Positions 18,636-29,387 of a DNA stretch of 64,000 nucleotides are shown here, piece by piece. Both the position numbers and the translations under genes were made by a program. The number at the start of each line of letters is the position of its first letter. Position 1 is the first letter of the stretch. Source of the stretch: Bradyrhizobium diazoefficiens (GTDB taxonomy: Bacteria > Pseudomonadota > Alphaproteobacteria > Rhizobiales > Xanthobacteraceae); NCBI RefSeq assembly GCF_016616235.1, contig NZ_CP067100.1, forward strand, positions 5,391,001-5,455,000, written 5' to 3'. The notes below the pieces were generated by a model. It was not told the origin of the DNA and did no database searches. It saw nothing but the letters and a program-made list of their open reading frames with translations.

Positions 18636-21600
18636 ATGACCAACCCTTCCAACGATGTCGCCGATGACCTCGCAGCCGAGAACGCATGGCTGCGCAGCGA
18701 GCTTGCGACGGCGCGTGACCGCCAGAGCGCCAGCGCCGAGATCCTGCGCATCATCGCGGCCTCCCCTTCCGATGCACGGCCGGTGTTCGCGGCGATCGCG
18801 TCCAGCTCAAAACGCCTGCTCGGCGGCTTCTCCGCCACCGTGCTCCAGTTCATCGGCGACGAGCTGCATCTCGTCGCCTGTACGCCGACGAGCCCGGAGG
18901 CGGACGCCGGACTGAGGGCCTCGTTCCCGCGGAAGATCACGGAGTTTCCGACCTTCGAGCTGGTGCGCGGCGGCGAGACGATTCAGTTTCCCGACAGCGA
19001 AGCCGCCGACGTCCCGCAGCTGAATCGCGATCTCGCGCGGCTGCGCGGCTTCCGCAGCGTGCTGTTCATGCCGCTGATGAGCCGCGGCACGGCAGTCGGC
19101 ATGATTAGCGTGACGCGCGCCGAGACCGGCGCGTTCGCGCCCGACCTTGTACAGCTGCTCCAGACTTTTGCCGACCAGGCCGTGATCGCGATCGAGAATG
19201 CGCGGCTGTTCAACGAGACGCAGCAGGCGCTGGAACGTCAGACCGCCACGGCCGACATTCTGAAAGTGATGGCCGCTTCGCCCTCCGACGTGCAGCCGGT
19301 GTTCGACGCCATCGCCGCCAATGCCAACCGCCTGATCGGCGGCTTCTCCACCGCCGTGCTGCGCTATATCGATGGCGCGGCGCATCTTGCGGCATTCACC
19401 CCGGCCGACCCGGCCGGCGACCGCCTCCTCCAGGCGTCATTCCCTGTGCCATTCGCGCAGTTTCCGCCCTACCGGCTCGTGGCTCACGGTGCCGCCGCAC
19501 AACTCCCCGACACCGAGCTCGAACCGGCCGCACGCGACATCGCGCGTGCCCGCGGCTATCGCAGTATGCTGTTCACGCCCTTGATGAGCGAGGGCGAAGC
19601 CAAAGGCGTCATCATCGCCACGCGGCGGACGACCGGCGCGTTTGCCGAGCATCACGTGCGGCTGCTGCAAACTTTCGCCGACCAGGCCGTGATTGCGGTC
19701 AAGAATGTCAGCCTGTTCAACGCCACGCGGGAAGCGCTGGAACGGCAGACCGCGACTGCCGACATCCTCAAGGTCATTGCGGCCTCACCGGCCGACGTCA
19801 CACCGGTGTTCCAGGCCATCTCCGATAGCGCCAAGGCGCTGATCGGCGGGCATTCGTCCACCGTCACCCGCGTCATCGATGGCATGCTGCACCTGGCAGC
19901 CTTCACCACCGATAATGAGGCCGGCAACGCCGAGCTGCTTAGCACCTTCCCGGCGCCGCTTGCGGCATCGGGCATTCACAGCCGGGTGGCGACCAGCGGC
20001 GAATATGCGTTCCGCAGCGACATGCAGAACGAGCCCGACCTCACCGAAGCCATGAAGGAGCTGGCGCGCACGCGAGGCTATCGCAGCATCCTCGTGATCC
20101 CGATGTTGCGCGACGGCGTTGCGATCGGCACCATCGGCGTGACGCGCCCCGAAGCCGGTCCTTTTCCGGAGAAAGCAATCAACCTGCTCAAGACCTTTGC
20201 CGACCAGGCCGTGATCGCGATCGAGAATACGCGCCTGTTCAACGAGGTGCAGGCGCGGACGCACGAGCTTGCAGAGTCACTCGAGCAGCAGACTGCGACG
20301 TCGGAGGTGCTCGGCGTCATCAGCCGATCGGCCGGCGATCTCGCGCCGGTGTTCGAGGCGATGCTCAGCAAGGCAATGCAGCTCTGCGGCGCCAGTTTCG
20401 GCGTGCTCAATACCTATGACGGCACGCAGTTCCGCACAGCCGCCACTTACGGCCTGCCCCCCGCCTATGATGAATTCCGGCGCAAGGCGCCCCTCAACTA
20501 TGGTCCGGCCACCGCGCCCGCGCGTCTTTTGAAGGGCGAACCGTTCGTCGAGATTGTCGACCTGCTGGAGTCGGACGTCTATCGCAGCGGCGAGCCGAAC
20601 CGTCGGGCCCTGGTCGATCTCGGCGGCGCCCGCTGTCTGCTCGCGGTGCCGTTGCTCCAGGACGAGCGCGTGGTCGGCAACGTCATGATCTTCAGGCAGG
20701 AGAACCGCTCCTTTTCGGAGAAGCAGATCACCTTGCTGAACCAGTTCGCGGCGCAAGCCGTGATCGCGATCGAGAACGCGCGCCTGCTCAGCGAATTGCG
20801 TCAGCGCACCGAAAATTTGACCGAGTCGCTGCAACAACAGACGGCGACTGCCGACGTGCTCAAAGTGATCAGCCGCTCGGCATTCGACTTGCAGGCCGTG
20901 CTCGATACGCTCGTCGAATCGGCGGCGCGACTATGCGAAGCTGATATGGCGGCGATTACCCGCAAATCCGGCAGCACCTATTTCCGGGCGGGCTCATACG
21001 GCTTTCCAGCCGAATTCGTCGACTATGTAAGGGACCTTCCAGTCCGGCCAGATAGGCGCACCATCACCGGCAGGACTTTGCTCGGCGACAAGGTGGTCCA
21101 TGTCACCGATGTGCTCGAAGACCCCGATTACTTCTTTGAAGGCCAGGAATTGAGCGGCAATCCGCGCAGCTTCCTGGGTGTGCCCCTGCTGCGCGAAGGC
21201 GCCACCGTTGGCGCTATTGTTCTCGCGCGCCGCGCGATCCGGCCGTTTAGCGAAAAGCAGATCGAACTCGTTACCAGTTTCGCCGACCAAGCCGTCATCG
21301 CGATCGAGAATGTACGTCTCTTCGACGAAGTGCAGGACCGCACGCGCGAGCTCGCCAAATCGCTCGACGACTTGCGCGCCGCGCAGGACCGGCTGGTCCA
21401 GACCGAGAAGCTCGCCTCGCTCGGCCAGCTCACCGCCGGCATCGCGCACGAGATCAAGAACCCGCTCAACTTCGTCAACAATTTTGCTTCGCTCTCTGCC
21501 GAGTTGACCGACGAGCTCAACGAGGTGCTGGCGCCGGTCCCGCTCGCCGACGATGTCCGCAACGAGATCGACGAACTGACGGGACTCTTGAAGGACAATC

Positions 21601-22202
21601 TCAAAAAGGTCGTGCAGCACGGACGACGCGCCGATTCCATCGTCAAGAACATGCTGCTGCATTCGCGCGAGGGCGGCGGCGAGCATCGCGAAAGCGACAT
21701 CAACGCGCTGGTCGAGGAGAGTCTCGATCTCGCCTATCACGGCGCGCGCGCCGAGAAGCCGCAGTTCGATGTGACACTGAAGCGCGAGCTCGATCCGGCG
21801 GCAGGCTCCGCCGAGGTGTTTCCGCAGGAGATCACACGGGTGCTGCTGAACCTGATCTCGAATGGTTTTTACGCCGTGACGCGGCGCAAGGCGGACAACG
21901 GCGCCGCCGGCTACGAGCCGGTGGTGATCGCCACCACCCGCGACCGCGGCGATCGCATCGAGATCCGCATCCGCGACAACGGCGTCGGCATTCCGGACGA
22001 GGTGAAGGCAAAAATGTTCAATCCGTTCTTCACCACCAAGCCTGCCGGCGAAGGCACCGGCCTCGGATTGTCGATGAGCCACGACATCGTGGTGAAGCAG
22101 CATGGCGGCACGATCGAGGTCGCGACGGAGCCGGGCCAGTTCACGGAATTCACGATCCTGCTGCCGCGCAAGAGCAGCTTCCCGGACGCGAACAGAGGGT
22201 AG
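18636..22202 (+). CDS. Large sensor histidine kinase with five tandem GAF domains
   Basis: Soluble kinase of 1188 residues. Five GAF-type sensor domains follow each other (about 40-190, 215-365, 390-540, 575-730, 755-905). Each ends in a variant of [20 protein letters not shown] and is joined by coiled-coil linkers containing [12 protein letters not shown]. Then come a HisKA-like domain ([20 protein letters not shown], His near 950) and an HATPase with DNGVGIP and GTGLGLSM. No membrane segment is seen. The start [12 protein letters not shown] at 18636 is preferred to an open extension. No response regulator is adjacent, so it is an orphan kinase. Ligands are unknown. Such GAF-array kinases are common in Bradyrhizobium as far as I recall. 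Confidence 0.93.
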   Translation: MTNPSNDVADDLAAENAWLRSELATARDRQSASAEILRIIAASPSDARPVFAAIASSSKRLLGGFSATVLQFIGDELHLVACTPTSPEADAGLRASFPRKITEFPTFELVRGGETIQFPDSEAADVPQLNRDLARLRGFRSVLFMPLMSRGTAVGMISVTRAETGAFAPDLVQLLQTFADQAVIAIENARLFNETQQALERQTATADILKVMAASPSDVQPVFDAIAANANRLIGGFSTAVLRYIDGAAHLAAFTPADPAGDRLLQASFPVPFAQFPPYRLVAHGAAAQLPDTELEPAARDIARARGYRSMLFTPLMSEGEAKGVIIATRRTTGAFAEHHVRLLQTFADQAVIAVKNVSLFNATREALERQTATADILKVIAASPADVTPVFQAISDSAKALIGGHSSTVTRVIDGMLHLAAFTTDNEAGNAELLSTFPAPLAASGIHSRVATSGEYAFRSDMQNEPDLTEAMKELARTRGYRSILVIPMLRDGVAIGTIGVTRPEAGPFPEKAINLLKTFADQAVIAIENTRLFNEVQARTHELAESLEQQTATSEVLGVISRSAGDLAPVFEAMLSKAMQLCGASFGVLNTYDGTQFRTAATYGLPPAYDEFRRKAPLNYGPATAPARLLKGEPFVEIVDLLESDVYRSGEPNRRALVDLGGARCLLAVPLLQDERVVGNVMIFRQENRSFSEKQITLLNQFAAQAVIAIENARLLSELRQRTENLTESLQQQTATADVLKVISRSAFDLQAVLDTLVESAARLCEADMAAITRKSGSTYFRAGSYGFPAEFVDYVRDLPVRPDRRTITGRTLLGDKVVHVTDVLEDPDYFFEGQELSGNPRSFLGVPLLREGATVGAIVLARRAIRPFSEKQIELVTSFADQAVIAIENVRLFDEVQDRTRELAKSLDDLRAAQDRLVQTEKLASLGQLTAGIAHEIKNPLNFVNNFASLSAELTDELNEVLAPVPLADDVRNEIDELTGLLKDNLKKVVQHGRRADSIVKNMLLHSREGGGEHRESDINALVEESLDLAYHGARAEKPQFDVTLKRELDPAAGSAEVFPQEITRVLLNLISNGFYAVTRRKADNGAAGYEPVVIATTRDRGDRIEIRIRDNGVGIPDEVKAKMFNPFFTTKPAGEGTGLGLSMSHDIVVKQHGGTIEVATEPGQFTEFTILLPRKSSFPDANRG

Positions 22203-22223
22203 CGGCGATCGGAAGGGGCTTTC

Positions 22224-23930
22224 ATGAATCCGGCGCGGCTCATTCGGCGACAATGGCACTCGCTGTCCGGCGTCGGTCTCATGCTGGGTGCGTTGTTCTT
22301 CGCGGCCGCACTGACGCCGACCTTGGTGCCGCGCAGCTATCTCACTCAAGGCGCCCTCGCCGGCGGCTGCTTTGCGATCGGCTACCTCGCCGGCAATCTC
22401 TGGCGCCGGCTGTGGCACTATCTCGAGCTGCCCGGGCCCTCGGCGCGCCTGCGATCGCGTGCCAATGCACTGGTGGCGGCCGGCTGCCTGATCGTCGTGA
22501 TCATCTACCTGTGGCGAGCCGCCGAATGGCAGAACTCGATCCGCGCCGCGATGAAGATGGCGCCGGTCGAGACCGCGCATCCGTTCAAGGTCTGCGCCGT
22601 CGCCCTGATCACGTTCGTCGTGCTCCTGGCGCTGGCCCGGCTGTTCGTTCTCGTCTCGCGATTCCTTGCCACGCGCACGAGGCGCTTCATTCCGCGAAAG
22701 GTCGCCAATGTCATCGGCGTGGCGATTGCAGTGCTGCTGTTCTGGTCGATCGCCAGCAATGTCCTGATCCGCACCGCGTTCAACGCGCTCGATTCCTCGT
22801 TCCGCGAGCTCGACGTTCTGCTCGAGCCCGAGCGGCCGCAGCCGGCTGATCCTGATCGAACAGGCGGTGCGGCATCGCTGGTGAAGTGGAAAGAGCTAGG
22901 ACGCATGGGGCGCCGCTTCATCGCCTCGGGTCCGCGGGCTGCCGAGATCAGCGCCATCACGGGAGAGGCTGCGCAGCAGCCTGTGCGGGTCTATGTCGGC
23001 CTCGGCGGCGCCGATACGGCGCAAGCGCGCGCCCGGCTTGCGCTCGACGAGCTCAAGCGGCAGCACGGATTTGACCGCGCCATTCTCGTCATCATCACGC
23101 CGACCGGGACCGGCTGGATCGATCCGGCGGCGATGGACACGGTCGAATATCTGCACCATGGCAATGTCGCCAGCGTCGCTATGCAATATTCCTATCTCAA
23201 CAGTCCGCTATCGCTGCTGTTTCAGCCCGAATATGGCGCGGAGGCTGCGCGCGCCTTGTTCTCCGAGATCTACGGTTACTGGACGACGCTGCCGAAGGAG
23301 CGGCGGCCGAAGCTTTACCTGCACGGGCTCAGCCTCGGTGCCATGAACTCGGAGAAATCCGCGGAGCTGTTCGAGACGGTCGGCGATCCTATCGCCGGCG
23401 CGCTGTGGAGCGGAGCGCCGTTCGAGAGCCGCATCTGGCGTTCGATCACCGCGAACCGCAACGACGGCTCGCCGGAGTGGCTGCCGGAATTCCGCGACGG
23501 CCGCTTCGTGCGCTTCATGAACCAGAACGGACCGACGGTGCCGCCGGATACGCCGTGGGGTCCGATGCGCGTCGTCTACCTGCAATATGCCAGCGACGCG
23601 ATCACGTTCTTCGCCTATCGCGACGCCTATCAGGCGCCGGCCTGGATGACGGACCCGCGCGGGCCGGACGTCTCATCGGAGCTGCGATGGTATCCGGTCG
23701 TGACGATGCTACAGCTTGCCCTCGACATGGCGGTCGCGACCAATACGCCGATGGGCTTTGGCCATGTCTATGCGCCCGAGCATTACGTCGACGCCTGGGT
23801 CGCGGTCACCGATGTCCATGATTGGTCCGCCGAGGCGCTGGCACGGCTCAAGAGCCATCTTGCGACAACAGCACGGCGGGCCGCGGCAGGTAGTGCAGGC
23901 GAAGACCCCTATGCCGATCGCGGCGGCTAG
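22224..23930 (+). CDS. Membrane alpha/beta-hydrolase (Abhydrolase_9 / DUF2319-type)
   Basis: A 568-residue protein with four to five N-terminal membrane helices (about 15-35, 45-65, 85-105, 125-148, 165-185) and a large catalytic domain. The nucleophile elbow is GLSLG within LYLHGLSLGAMNSE (near 375), consistent with a serine hydrolase, and a conserved TGTGWIDP sequence precedes it. The layout fits the membrane alpha/beta-hydrolase family also found in mycobacteria. It is 21 bases after the GAF kinase stop and may be cotranscribed. Substrate unknown. Confidence 0.85.
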   Translation: MNPARLIRRQWHSLSGVGLMLGALFFAAALTPTLVPRSYLTQGALAGGCFAIGYLAGNLWRRLWHYLELPGPSARLRSRANALVAAGCLIVVIIYLWRAAEWQNSIRAAMKMAPVETAHPFKVCAVALITFVVLLALARLFVLVSRFLATRTRRFIPRKVANVIGVAIAVLLFWSIASNVLIRTAFNALDSSFRELDVLLEPERPQPADPDRTGGAASLVKWKELGRMGRRFIASGPRAAEISAITGEAAQQPVRVYVGLGGADTAQARARLALDELKRQHGFDRAILVIITPTGTGWIDPAAMDTVEYLHHGNVASVAMQYSYLNSPLSLLFQPEYGAEAARALFSEIYGYWTTLPKERRPKLYLHGLSLGAMNSEKSAELFETVGDPIAGALWSGAPFESRIWRSITANRNDGSPEWLPEFRDGRFVRFMNQNGPTVPPDTPWGPMRVVYLQYASDAITFFAYRDAYQAPAWMTDPRGPDVSSELRWYPVVTMLQLALDMAVATNTPMGFGHVYAPEHYVDAWVAVTDVHDWSAEALARLKSHLATTARRAAAGSAGEDPYADRGG

Positions 23931-23960
23931 CTCCCTACTCCGCCATCTCCACATGCTTGG

Positions 23961-25517
23961 TCACGCTGGACCGGCGAGCGGCCGCTCCTCCATCATGATC
24001 AGGCAGAGCGCAGCGCCGGCCATCAACGCGGTCGCGGCGCCAAAGACGTAGCGGAACGCGTGCCGCATGTCCTCAGAGGGGATCACAACGCTGCCGGCGG
24101 CGTGGTGCTCGCCGGCGAGCGGAACGTCGGCGCCGAGCGCGATCAGCAGGATGGCGGCGAAGGCGGCGACGGTGAACGAGGACATCAGCGAGCGGAAGAA
24201 GTTCAGCGCGCCGGTGATGGTGCCGACTTGCGGACGCGCCACAGAATTCTGGAGCGAGACCACGCAGACCGGGAAGGTCGTGCCGAGGCCGAGCGCGAAC
24301 GCGGCCATCAGCGTCAGCAGGGCCCATAGCGGCAAGGTCGTGAAGGTGAGGCCGAGGCCGCACAGCGCGGCCCAGGAGGTGCCGATGATGGCGACGCGCT
24401 TGTAATGCTTGGCGCGCGCCATGGTGCGGCCGGCGATCGCGGCGCCGCAGGTCGAGACCGCCGCGAGCGGGATCAGCGCGAGGCCCGCCTCGCTGGCGCT
24501 GAGGTGATAGACGGACTCGTAATAGAGCGGAAGCTGGACCGTGAGGCCGGTGATCGCGCCGAGCGCGCAGCCGCCGGCCGTCAGGCCGTAAGGCGCGACC
24601 TTTCCGCCGAGCAGCGGCAGCGGCAGGAACGGCTCGTCCGCCCGCCGCGCGTGCCATACGAAGGTGACGACGAGCGCGACGGCGCCGCCCACCATCGCCA
24701 GCACGGTCGGCGAGAGCCACGGATAGCGGGTGCCGCCCCAGGTCAAGACCAGCATGAAGACGACGGCGGAGGCCATCAGCAGCACGCCGCCGAGCCAGTC
24801 GACGTTGCGCTTGCGGTGGAACACCGGGATCTTCTTCATCTTCGGCAACAGCAGCGCGAGGGCCGCCGCCGTCAGCGGCAGATTGATCCAGAAGATCATC
24901 GACCAGTGCAGATGCTCGGCGAACACGCCGCCGATCACCGGGCCCAAAATGCCGCCGACCATCCAGACGCTGGAGAAATAGGCCTGGTATTGGCCGCGCT
25001 CGCGCGGGCTCACGACGTCGGAGATCACCGTCTGCACCACCGGCATGATGCCACCGCCACCGAGCCCCTGCAGGCCGCGCGCCAGGATCAGCATCGGCAT
25101 GTTCGGCGCGATCGCGCACAGGATCGAGCCGGCGACGAACAGGCTCAGCGAGGTGATGATCATGGCCCTGCGGCCGTAGATGTCGCTGAGCGTGCCGAAC
25201 ACCGGCGCGACCGCGGTCGAGGCGAGCAGATAGGCGGTGATAACCCAGGACAGGTTCGAAACGTCCTGGAACTGGCGCCCGATCGTCGGCAGCGCGGTCG
25301 CGACGATGGTCTGGTCGAGCGCGGCCAGGAACATCGTCAGCATCAGGCTGATGACGATGGTGCGGACCTCGTCCGAGGTCAGCGCCGCGGGCGGCGAGAT
25401 CGGAGGCGCGTCATCGACGCTGATGACCTCGCTCGGAAGGCGGGACAGCTCTTCGGCGATATCGTCGGGCAACGCCTGGATGTCGGCAGAACTGCTCTGC
25501 CGGTCGAACTTGTTCAT
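23961..25517 (-). CDS. MFS drug exporter, DHA2 (EmrB/QacA) family
   Basis: Inner-membrane drug:proton antiporter-type protein of 518 residues with about 14 membrane helices. The DHA2 motif LDQTIVATALPTIGRQF lies in helix 1 and the motif A sequence GTLSDIYGRRAMI follows helix 2; a long polar N-terminus of about 55 residues precedes. ATG 25517 (MNKFDRQSSS) is chosen; further upstream the frame reads as non-coding. It is convergent with the hydrolase gene. No EmrA-type partner is adjacent. Confidence 0.92.
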   Translation of the reverse strand: MNKFDRQSSSADIQALPDDIAEELSRLPSEVISVDDAPPISPPAALTSDEVRTIVISLMLTMFLAALDQTIVATALPTIGRQFQDVSNLSWVITAYLLASTAVAPVFGTLSDIYGRRAMIITSLSLFVAGSILCAIAPNMPMLILARGLQGLGGGGIMPVVQTVISDVVSPRERGQYQAYFSSVWMVGGILGPVIGGVFAEHLHWSMIFWINLPLTAAALALLLPKMKKIPVFHRKRNVDWLGGVLLMASAVVFMLVLTWGGTRYPWLSPTVLAMVGGAVALVVTFVWHARRADEPFLPLPLLGGKVAPYGLTAGGCALGAITGLTVQLPLYYESVYHLSASEAGLALIPLAAVSTCGAAIAGRTMARAKHYKRVAIIGTSWAALCGLGLTFTTLPLWALLTLMAAFALGLGTTFPVCVVSLQNSVARPQVGTITGALNFFRSLMSSFTVAAFAAILLIALGADVPLAGEHHAAGSVVIPSEDMRHAFRYVFGAATALMAGAALCLIMMEERPLAGPA

Positions 25518-25700
25518 CTCGATCGGACGTGGTGTGGCGGCGCAACGCCGCGAAGGATTCGTTCTATGCGGCCAATGTAGAGAGCAAAATCCTTCCCAGG
25601 CAGGCACCGCGGCGCATGGGTGCATCCCGCGCGGGGGCCATCCCGAAGACGTGATCGCTCGCCTTCCGGGAAAGCACGGGCAATTCTTCAGATGCCGCTT

Positions 25701-26216
25701 TCAATCCTTCGGGCGTCGCTTCAGGCGCGCGCGTTTCGGCAGCACGGCGGGCCATTGCACGATGTGGTCCTCGAGCTCCTCGTCCGGGATGTCCTCCTCA
25801 CTGCTCTCGACCCGGCCGCGCACGGAGACGCCGGCCTCATGCACGGTGTTGGGATCGCCGGAGACCAGCGGATGCCACCAATAGAGGTCGCGCCCCTCGG
25901 CGACGAGCTTGTAGCCGCAGCTCGGCGGCAGCCAGTTCAGGGTGCGGACGTTGGCGGGCGTCAGGCGGACGCAGTCGGGAACCTTGTCGGACCGATTCGG
26001 GTAGTCCTTGCAGGCGCAGGTTCCGGCATCGAGCAGTTTGCAGCCGACATGGGTGAAATAGATCTGGCCGGTGTCCTCGTCCTCGAGCTTGTTCAGGCAG
26101 CAACGGCCGCAGCCGTCGCACAGGCTCTCCCATTCGGCCTCCGACATCTCTTCCAAAGTCTTGGTTTTCCAGAAGAATCCCTCCTGGCCGGAAGGTCGTT
26201 TGGGAGCTGCGGTCAT
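25701..26216 (-). CDS. YcgN-type cysteine-cluster protein (UPF0260)
   Basis: A 171-residue cytoplasmic protein with the cysteine array [14 protein letters not shown], then [18 protein letters not shown] and SCGYK, characteristic of the YcgN/YkgJ zinc- or iron-chelating domain. It contains the WWHPLVSGD motif of the UPF0260 group. Function is not established in the literature as far as I know. ATG 26216 is used; a TTG three codons upstream is open too. It stands alone, divergent from the PBP gene. Confidence 0.93.
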   Translation of the reverse strand: MTAAPKRPSGQEGFFWKTKTLEEMSEAEWESLCDGCGRCCLNKLEDEDTGQIYFTHVGCKLLDAGTCACKDYPNRSDKVPDCVRLTPANVRTLNWLPPSCGYKLVAEGRDLYWWHPLVSGDPNTVHEAGVSVRGRVESSEEDIPDEELEDHIVQWPAVLPKRARLKRRPKD

Positions 26217-26510
26217 GCGCCTCAACTAACGTTCGAAAGAGCTACGGCTGATGCCATCTAGGGCGTGCGGCAGTGAAGCTGCAAGCAATGCCCGCTTAAG
26301 GCCCGTAATGAACCGGGGTCAATTAGGCTCGTTGTTCAAAATAGCGAGCCTGACCATTGGTTTATAGGCCATGCTCGGCTAGAAGGAACATCAAGTCCCC
26401 TCGGACGCTTGCCGGGCGCCTTGGGTTTGCCGCAACACTCCCGCAAGACGTCTCGGTGCCGCCCCGGCCGGGTGCTTGAACGCTTTCGAACCGAGCCTCG
26501 AGGGTTCTAG

Positions 26511-28799
26511 GTGGTCCAGAACACACCATCCAATTGGAAGAGCCGAGTCCGGAATTTCTTTCTGGACCTCGACGCGCGCATCGACTCCTCGCTGTTCTCC
26601 TCGGCCAAGGGCATTCGCGAGCTCTATGAGCGCTACTCGACCTTCATGGACCGCTTCTATGTCGGGCGGTGGAAGCGCTGGGTCTTCATCGAGCCGCTGT
26701 CGGAGGCCGCGACGCTCGGGCTCGGCGGCCTCGTGCTGCTGCTCATGCTCGCCATCCCCGCCTTCCGCGAGACTGCGGACGAGGACTGGCTGAAGAAGTC
26801 CGACCTCGCGGTGACGTTCCTCGACCGCTACGGCAACCCGATCGGCAGCCGCGGCATCAAGCACAACGATTCGATCCCGCTGGAAGATTTTCCTGACGTG
26901 CTGATCAAGGCGACGCTCGCGACCGAAGACCGCCGTTTCTACGACCATTTCGGCATCGACATCGCCGGCACCGCCCGCGCGCTCGTCACCAACGCGCAGG
27001 CCGGCGGCGTCCGCCAGGGCGGCTCCTCGATCACCCAGCAGCTCGCGAAAAACCTGTTCCTGAGCAACGAGCGCACCATCGAGCGCAAGATCAACGAGGC
27101 CTTCCTCGCGATCTGGCTGGAATGGCGCCTGACCAAGAACGAGATCCTCAAGCTGTATCTGGACCGCGCCTATATGGGCGGCGGCACTTTTGGCGTGGAC
27201 GGCGCAGCCCACTTCTACTTCAACAAGTCGGCGCGCGACGTGACGCTGGCGGAAGCCGCCATGCTCGCCGGCCTGTTCAAGGCGCCGACGAAGTACGCGC
27301 CGCATATCAACCTGCCCGCCGCGCGTGCCCGCGCCAACGTCGTGCTCGACAACCTCGTCGATGCCGGCTTCATGACCGAGGGCCAGGTGTTCGGCGCCCG
27401 CCGCAACCCGGCCTTCGCCGTCGACCGGCGCGACGAGGCCTCGCCGAACTACTATCTCGACTACGCCTTCGACGAGATGCGCAAGCTGGTCGACACCTTC
27501 CCGAAATCCTACACCGAGCGCGTGTTCGTCGTTCGGCTCGCGATCGATACCAACGTTCAGAAGGCCGCCGAAGACGCGATCGAGAACCAGCTGCGCCAGT
27601 TCGGCCGCGACTATCACGCGACGCAGGCCGCGACCGTCGTCGCCGATCTCGACGGCGGCATCCGCGCCATGGTCGGCGGCCGCGACTACGGCGCCAGCCA
27701 GTTCAACCGCGCCACCGATGCCTATCGCCAGCCCGGCTCGTCGTTCAAGCCTTACGTCTACACCACCGCGCTGCTGAACGGCTTCACGCCGAACTCGGTC
27801 GTGGTCGACGGACCGGTCTGCATCGGCAATTGGTGCCCGCAGAACTATGGCCATTCCTATTCAGGTTCGGTGACGCTGACCCAGGCGATCACGCGCTCGA
27901 TCAACGTCGTGCCGGTGAAGCTGTCGATCGAGATCGGCCGCCGGGAGCAGCCGAAGGCGCCGAACCCGGCCAAGATCGGCCGCGCCAAGATCGTCGAGGT
28001 CGCGCGCCGCTTCGGCCTCAAGGCGCCCCTGCCCGACACGCCGTCGCTGCCGATCGGCTCGGACGAAGTCACCGTGCTCGAGCATGCGGTGGCGTATGCG
28101 ACTTTCCCGAACCGCGGCAAGGCGGTGACGCCGCACGCGGTGCTGGAGGTGCGCACCGGCGCCGGTGATCTGGTCTGGCGCTGGGACCGCGACGGTCCGA
28201 AACCGAAACAGGCGATTCCGCCGAACATCGCCGCCGACATGGCGGGCATGATGAGCCACGTCGTCAGCGAAGGCACGGCGCGCCGCGCCGCGCTCGACGG
28301 CATTCCGACCGCGGGCAAGACCGGCACCACCAATGCGTATCGCGACGCCTGGTTCGTCGGCTATACCGGCAACTTCACCTGCGCGGTCTGGTACGGCAAT
28401 GACGACTACTCGCCGACCAACCGCATGACCGGCGGCTCGCTGCCGGCGCAGACCTGGCACGACATCATGGTGGCGGCGCATCAGGGCGTCGAGGTGCGCG
28501 AAATTCCCGGCGTCGGCATGGGCCAGAAGCTGCCGCGCGAGCAGGTCGCCAACGCGCAGGCCAATGCGGCACCGAAGGTGCTGGAGACCAGGCCCGGTCC
28601 GCCGCCGGTGCTGACCAAGCGCGGTGCCGACATCCTGGTGCGCGTCGAGAAGCTGCTCGACGAGGCCGCCAAGACCGCGAACAAATCGGCCGCCGACGAC
28701 AGCAAGCCGGCCACGCCGTCCTCGTCGACGAGCGCGCTCGCCTTCCCGCAGAATTATGCGGAAGAGAACGCAAATGCCTCCGCCCCGCGCAAGAACTGA
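26511..28799 (+). CDS. Class A penicillin-binding protein, PBP1A family
   Basis: Bifunctional peptidoglycan synthase of 762 residues, anchored by one membrane helix (about 67-84). The glycosyltransferase GT51 domain shows Glu139 (ATEDRRFYDHFGID) and QGGSSITQQLAKN (169-181). The transpeptidase domain shows S410-x-x-K413 (PGSSFKPY), SIN at 463-465 and KTGTT at 603-607. The C-terminus is Ala/Ser-rich. Start is GTG 26511; the next in-frame ATG would remove the N-terminal cytoplasmic part. It is followed after 9 bases by a DUF1214 gene. All active-site residues are present. Confidence 0.95.
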   Translation: MVQNTPSNWKSRVRNFFLDLDARIDSSLFSSAKGIRELYERYSTFMDRFYVGRWKRWVFIEPLSEAATLGLGGLVLLLMLAIPAFRETADEDWLKKSDLAVTFLDRYGNPIGSRGIKHNDSIPLEDFPDVLIKATLATEDRRFYDHFGIDIAGTARALVTNAQAGGVRQGGSSITQQLAKNLFLSNERTIERKINEAFLAIWLEWRLTKNEILKLYLDRAYMGGGTFGVDGAAHFYFNKSARDVTLAEAAMLAGLFKAPTKYAPHINLPAARARANVVLDNLVDAGFMTEGQVFGARRNPAFAVDRRDEASPNYYLDYAFDEMRKLVDTFPKSYTERVFVVRLAIDTNVQKAAEDAIENQLRQFGRDYHATQAATVVADLDGGIRAMVGGRDYGASQFNRATDAYRQPGSSFKPYVYTTALLNGFTPNSVVVDGPVCIGNWCPQNYGHSYSGSVTLTQAITRSINVVPVKLSIEIGRREQPKAPNPAKIGRAKIVEVARRFGLKAPLPDTPSLPIGSDEVTVLEHAVAYATFPNRGKAVTPHAVLEVRTGAGDLVWRWDRDGPKPKQAIPPNIAADMAGMMSHVVSEGTARRAALDGIPTAGKTGTTNAYRDAWFVGYTGNFTCAVWYGNDDYSPTNRMTGGSLPAQTWHDIMVAAHQGVEVREIPGVGMGQKLPREQVANAQANAAPKVLETRPGPPPVLTKRGADILVRVEKLLDEAAKTANKSAADDSKPATPSSSTSALAFPQNYAEENANASAPRKN

Positions 28800-28808
28800 C
28801 ATAGTCCC

Positions 28809-29387
28809 GTGCGGCTGATCCTGACCACATTGACGGCGCTCCTTCTCGCGACAGTGGTCGGCGTCGGCGCGACCTGGATGACGACGACGCGCGGCACCGA
28901 GATCGGCGCGCTGACCATCGGCCCGTGGACCGCGCGCCCGCGCACCGGCACCGCCGACGTCGATCCCTATTCGCGCGCCACCATCGTGCGCAACGGCGAG
29001 CTGCCGATCGGTACCGGTGACGGCGTCGCCTTCACCGCGACCGCCGATGACAAGAAGAAGGCGCTCGACGGCCGCTGCGACGTCGTGGTCTCCGGCGTGA
29101 CGCCGCCGGCGCGGTTCTGGACGCTGACGCTGTACGACCGCAAGGGCCACCTCGTCGCCAATTCGCTGCAGCGCTACGGCTTCACCAGCCAGGAGATCGT
29201 GCGCGCCTCCGACGGCTCGTTCGAGATCCATATCGCCTCGCGCTCGCGCGCCGGCAACTGGCTGCCGACCGGCGGCATCGAGCGCTACGCCCTGATGCTG
29301 CGCCTCTACGACACCCCGGTCGGGGTCGCCACCCGCACCCAGCGCGATGCGCCGATGCCCACAATCAGGACGGTGGGCTGCTCATGA
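28809..29387 (+). CDS. DUF1214 domain membrane-anchored protein
   Basis: A 192-residue protein starting at GTG 28809 with an N-terminal membrane helix or signal anchor (about 3-22) and a DUF1214 domain, including VVSGVTPPARFWTLTLYD and NSLQRYGF. It ends in a Cys-Ser. It lies 9 bases after the PBP1A gene, and its stop overlaps the ATG of the DUF1254 gene by 4 bases. DUF1214 and DUF1254 usually form one protein or an adjacent pair. The molecular function is unknown; placement beside a cell-wall synthase is suggestive only. Confidence 0.88.
   Translation: MRLILTTLTALLLATVVGVGATWMTTTRGTEIGALTIGPWTARPRTGTADVDPYSRATIVRNGELPIGTGDGVAFTATADDKKKALDGRCDVVVSGVTPPARFWTLTLYDRKGHLVANSLQRYGFTSQEIVRASDGSFEIHIASRSRAGNWLPTGGIERYALMLRLYDTPVGVATRTQRDAPMPTIRTVGCS

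Noticed and set aside
20994..22580. 528-codon minus-strand frame opposite the GAF kinase
   Set aside because: Composition (Arg, His, Gln, Ala-rich) is typical of an antisense shadow in GC-rich DNA; the plus strand has clear kinase motifs.
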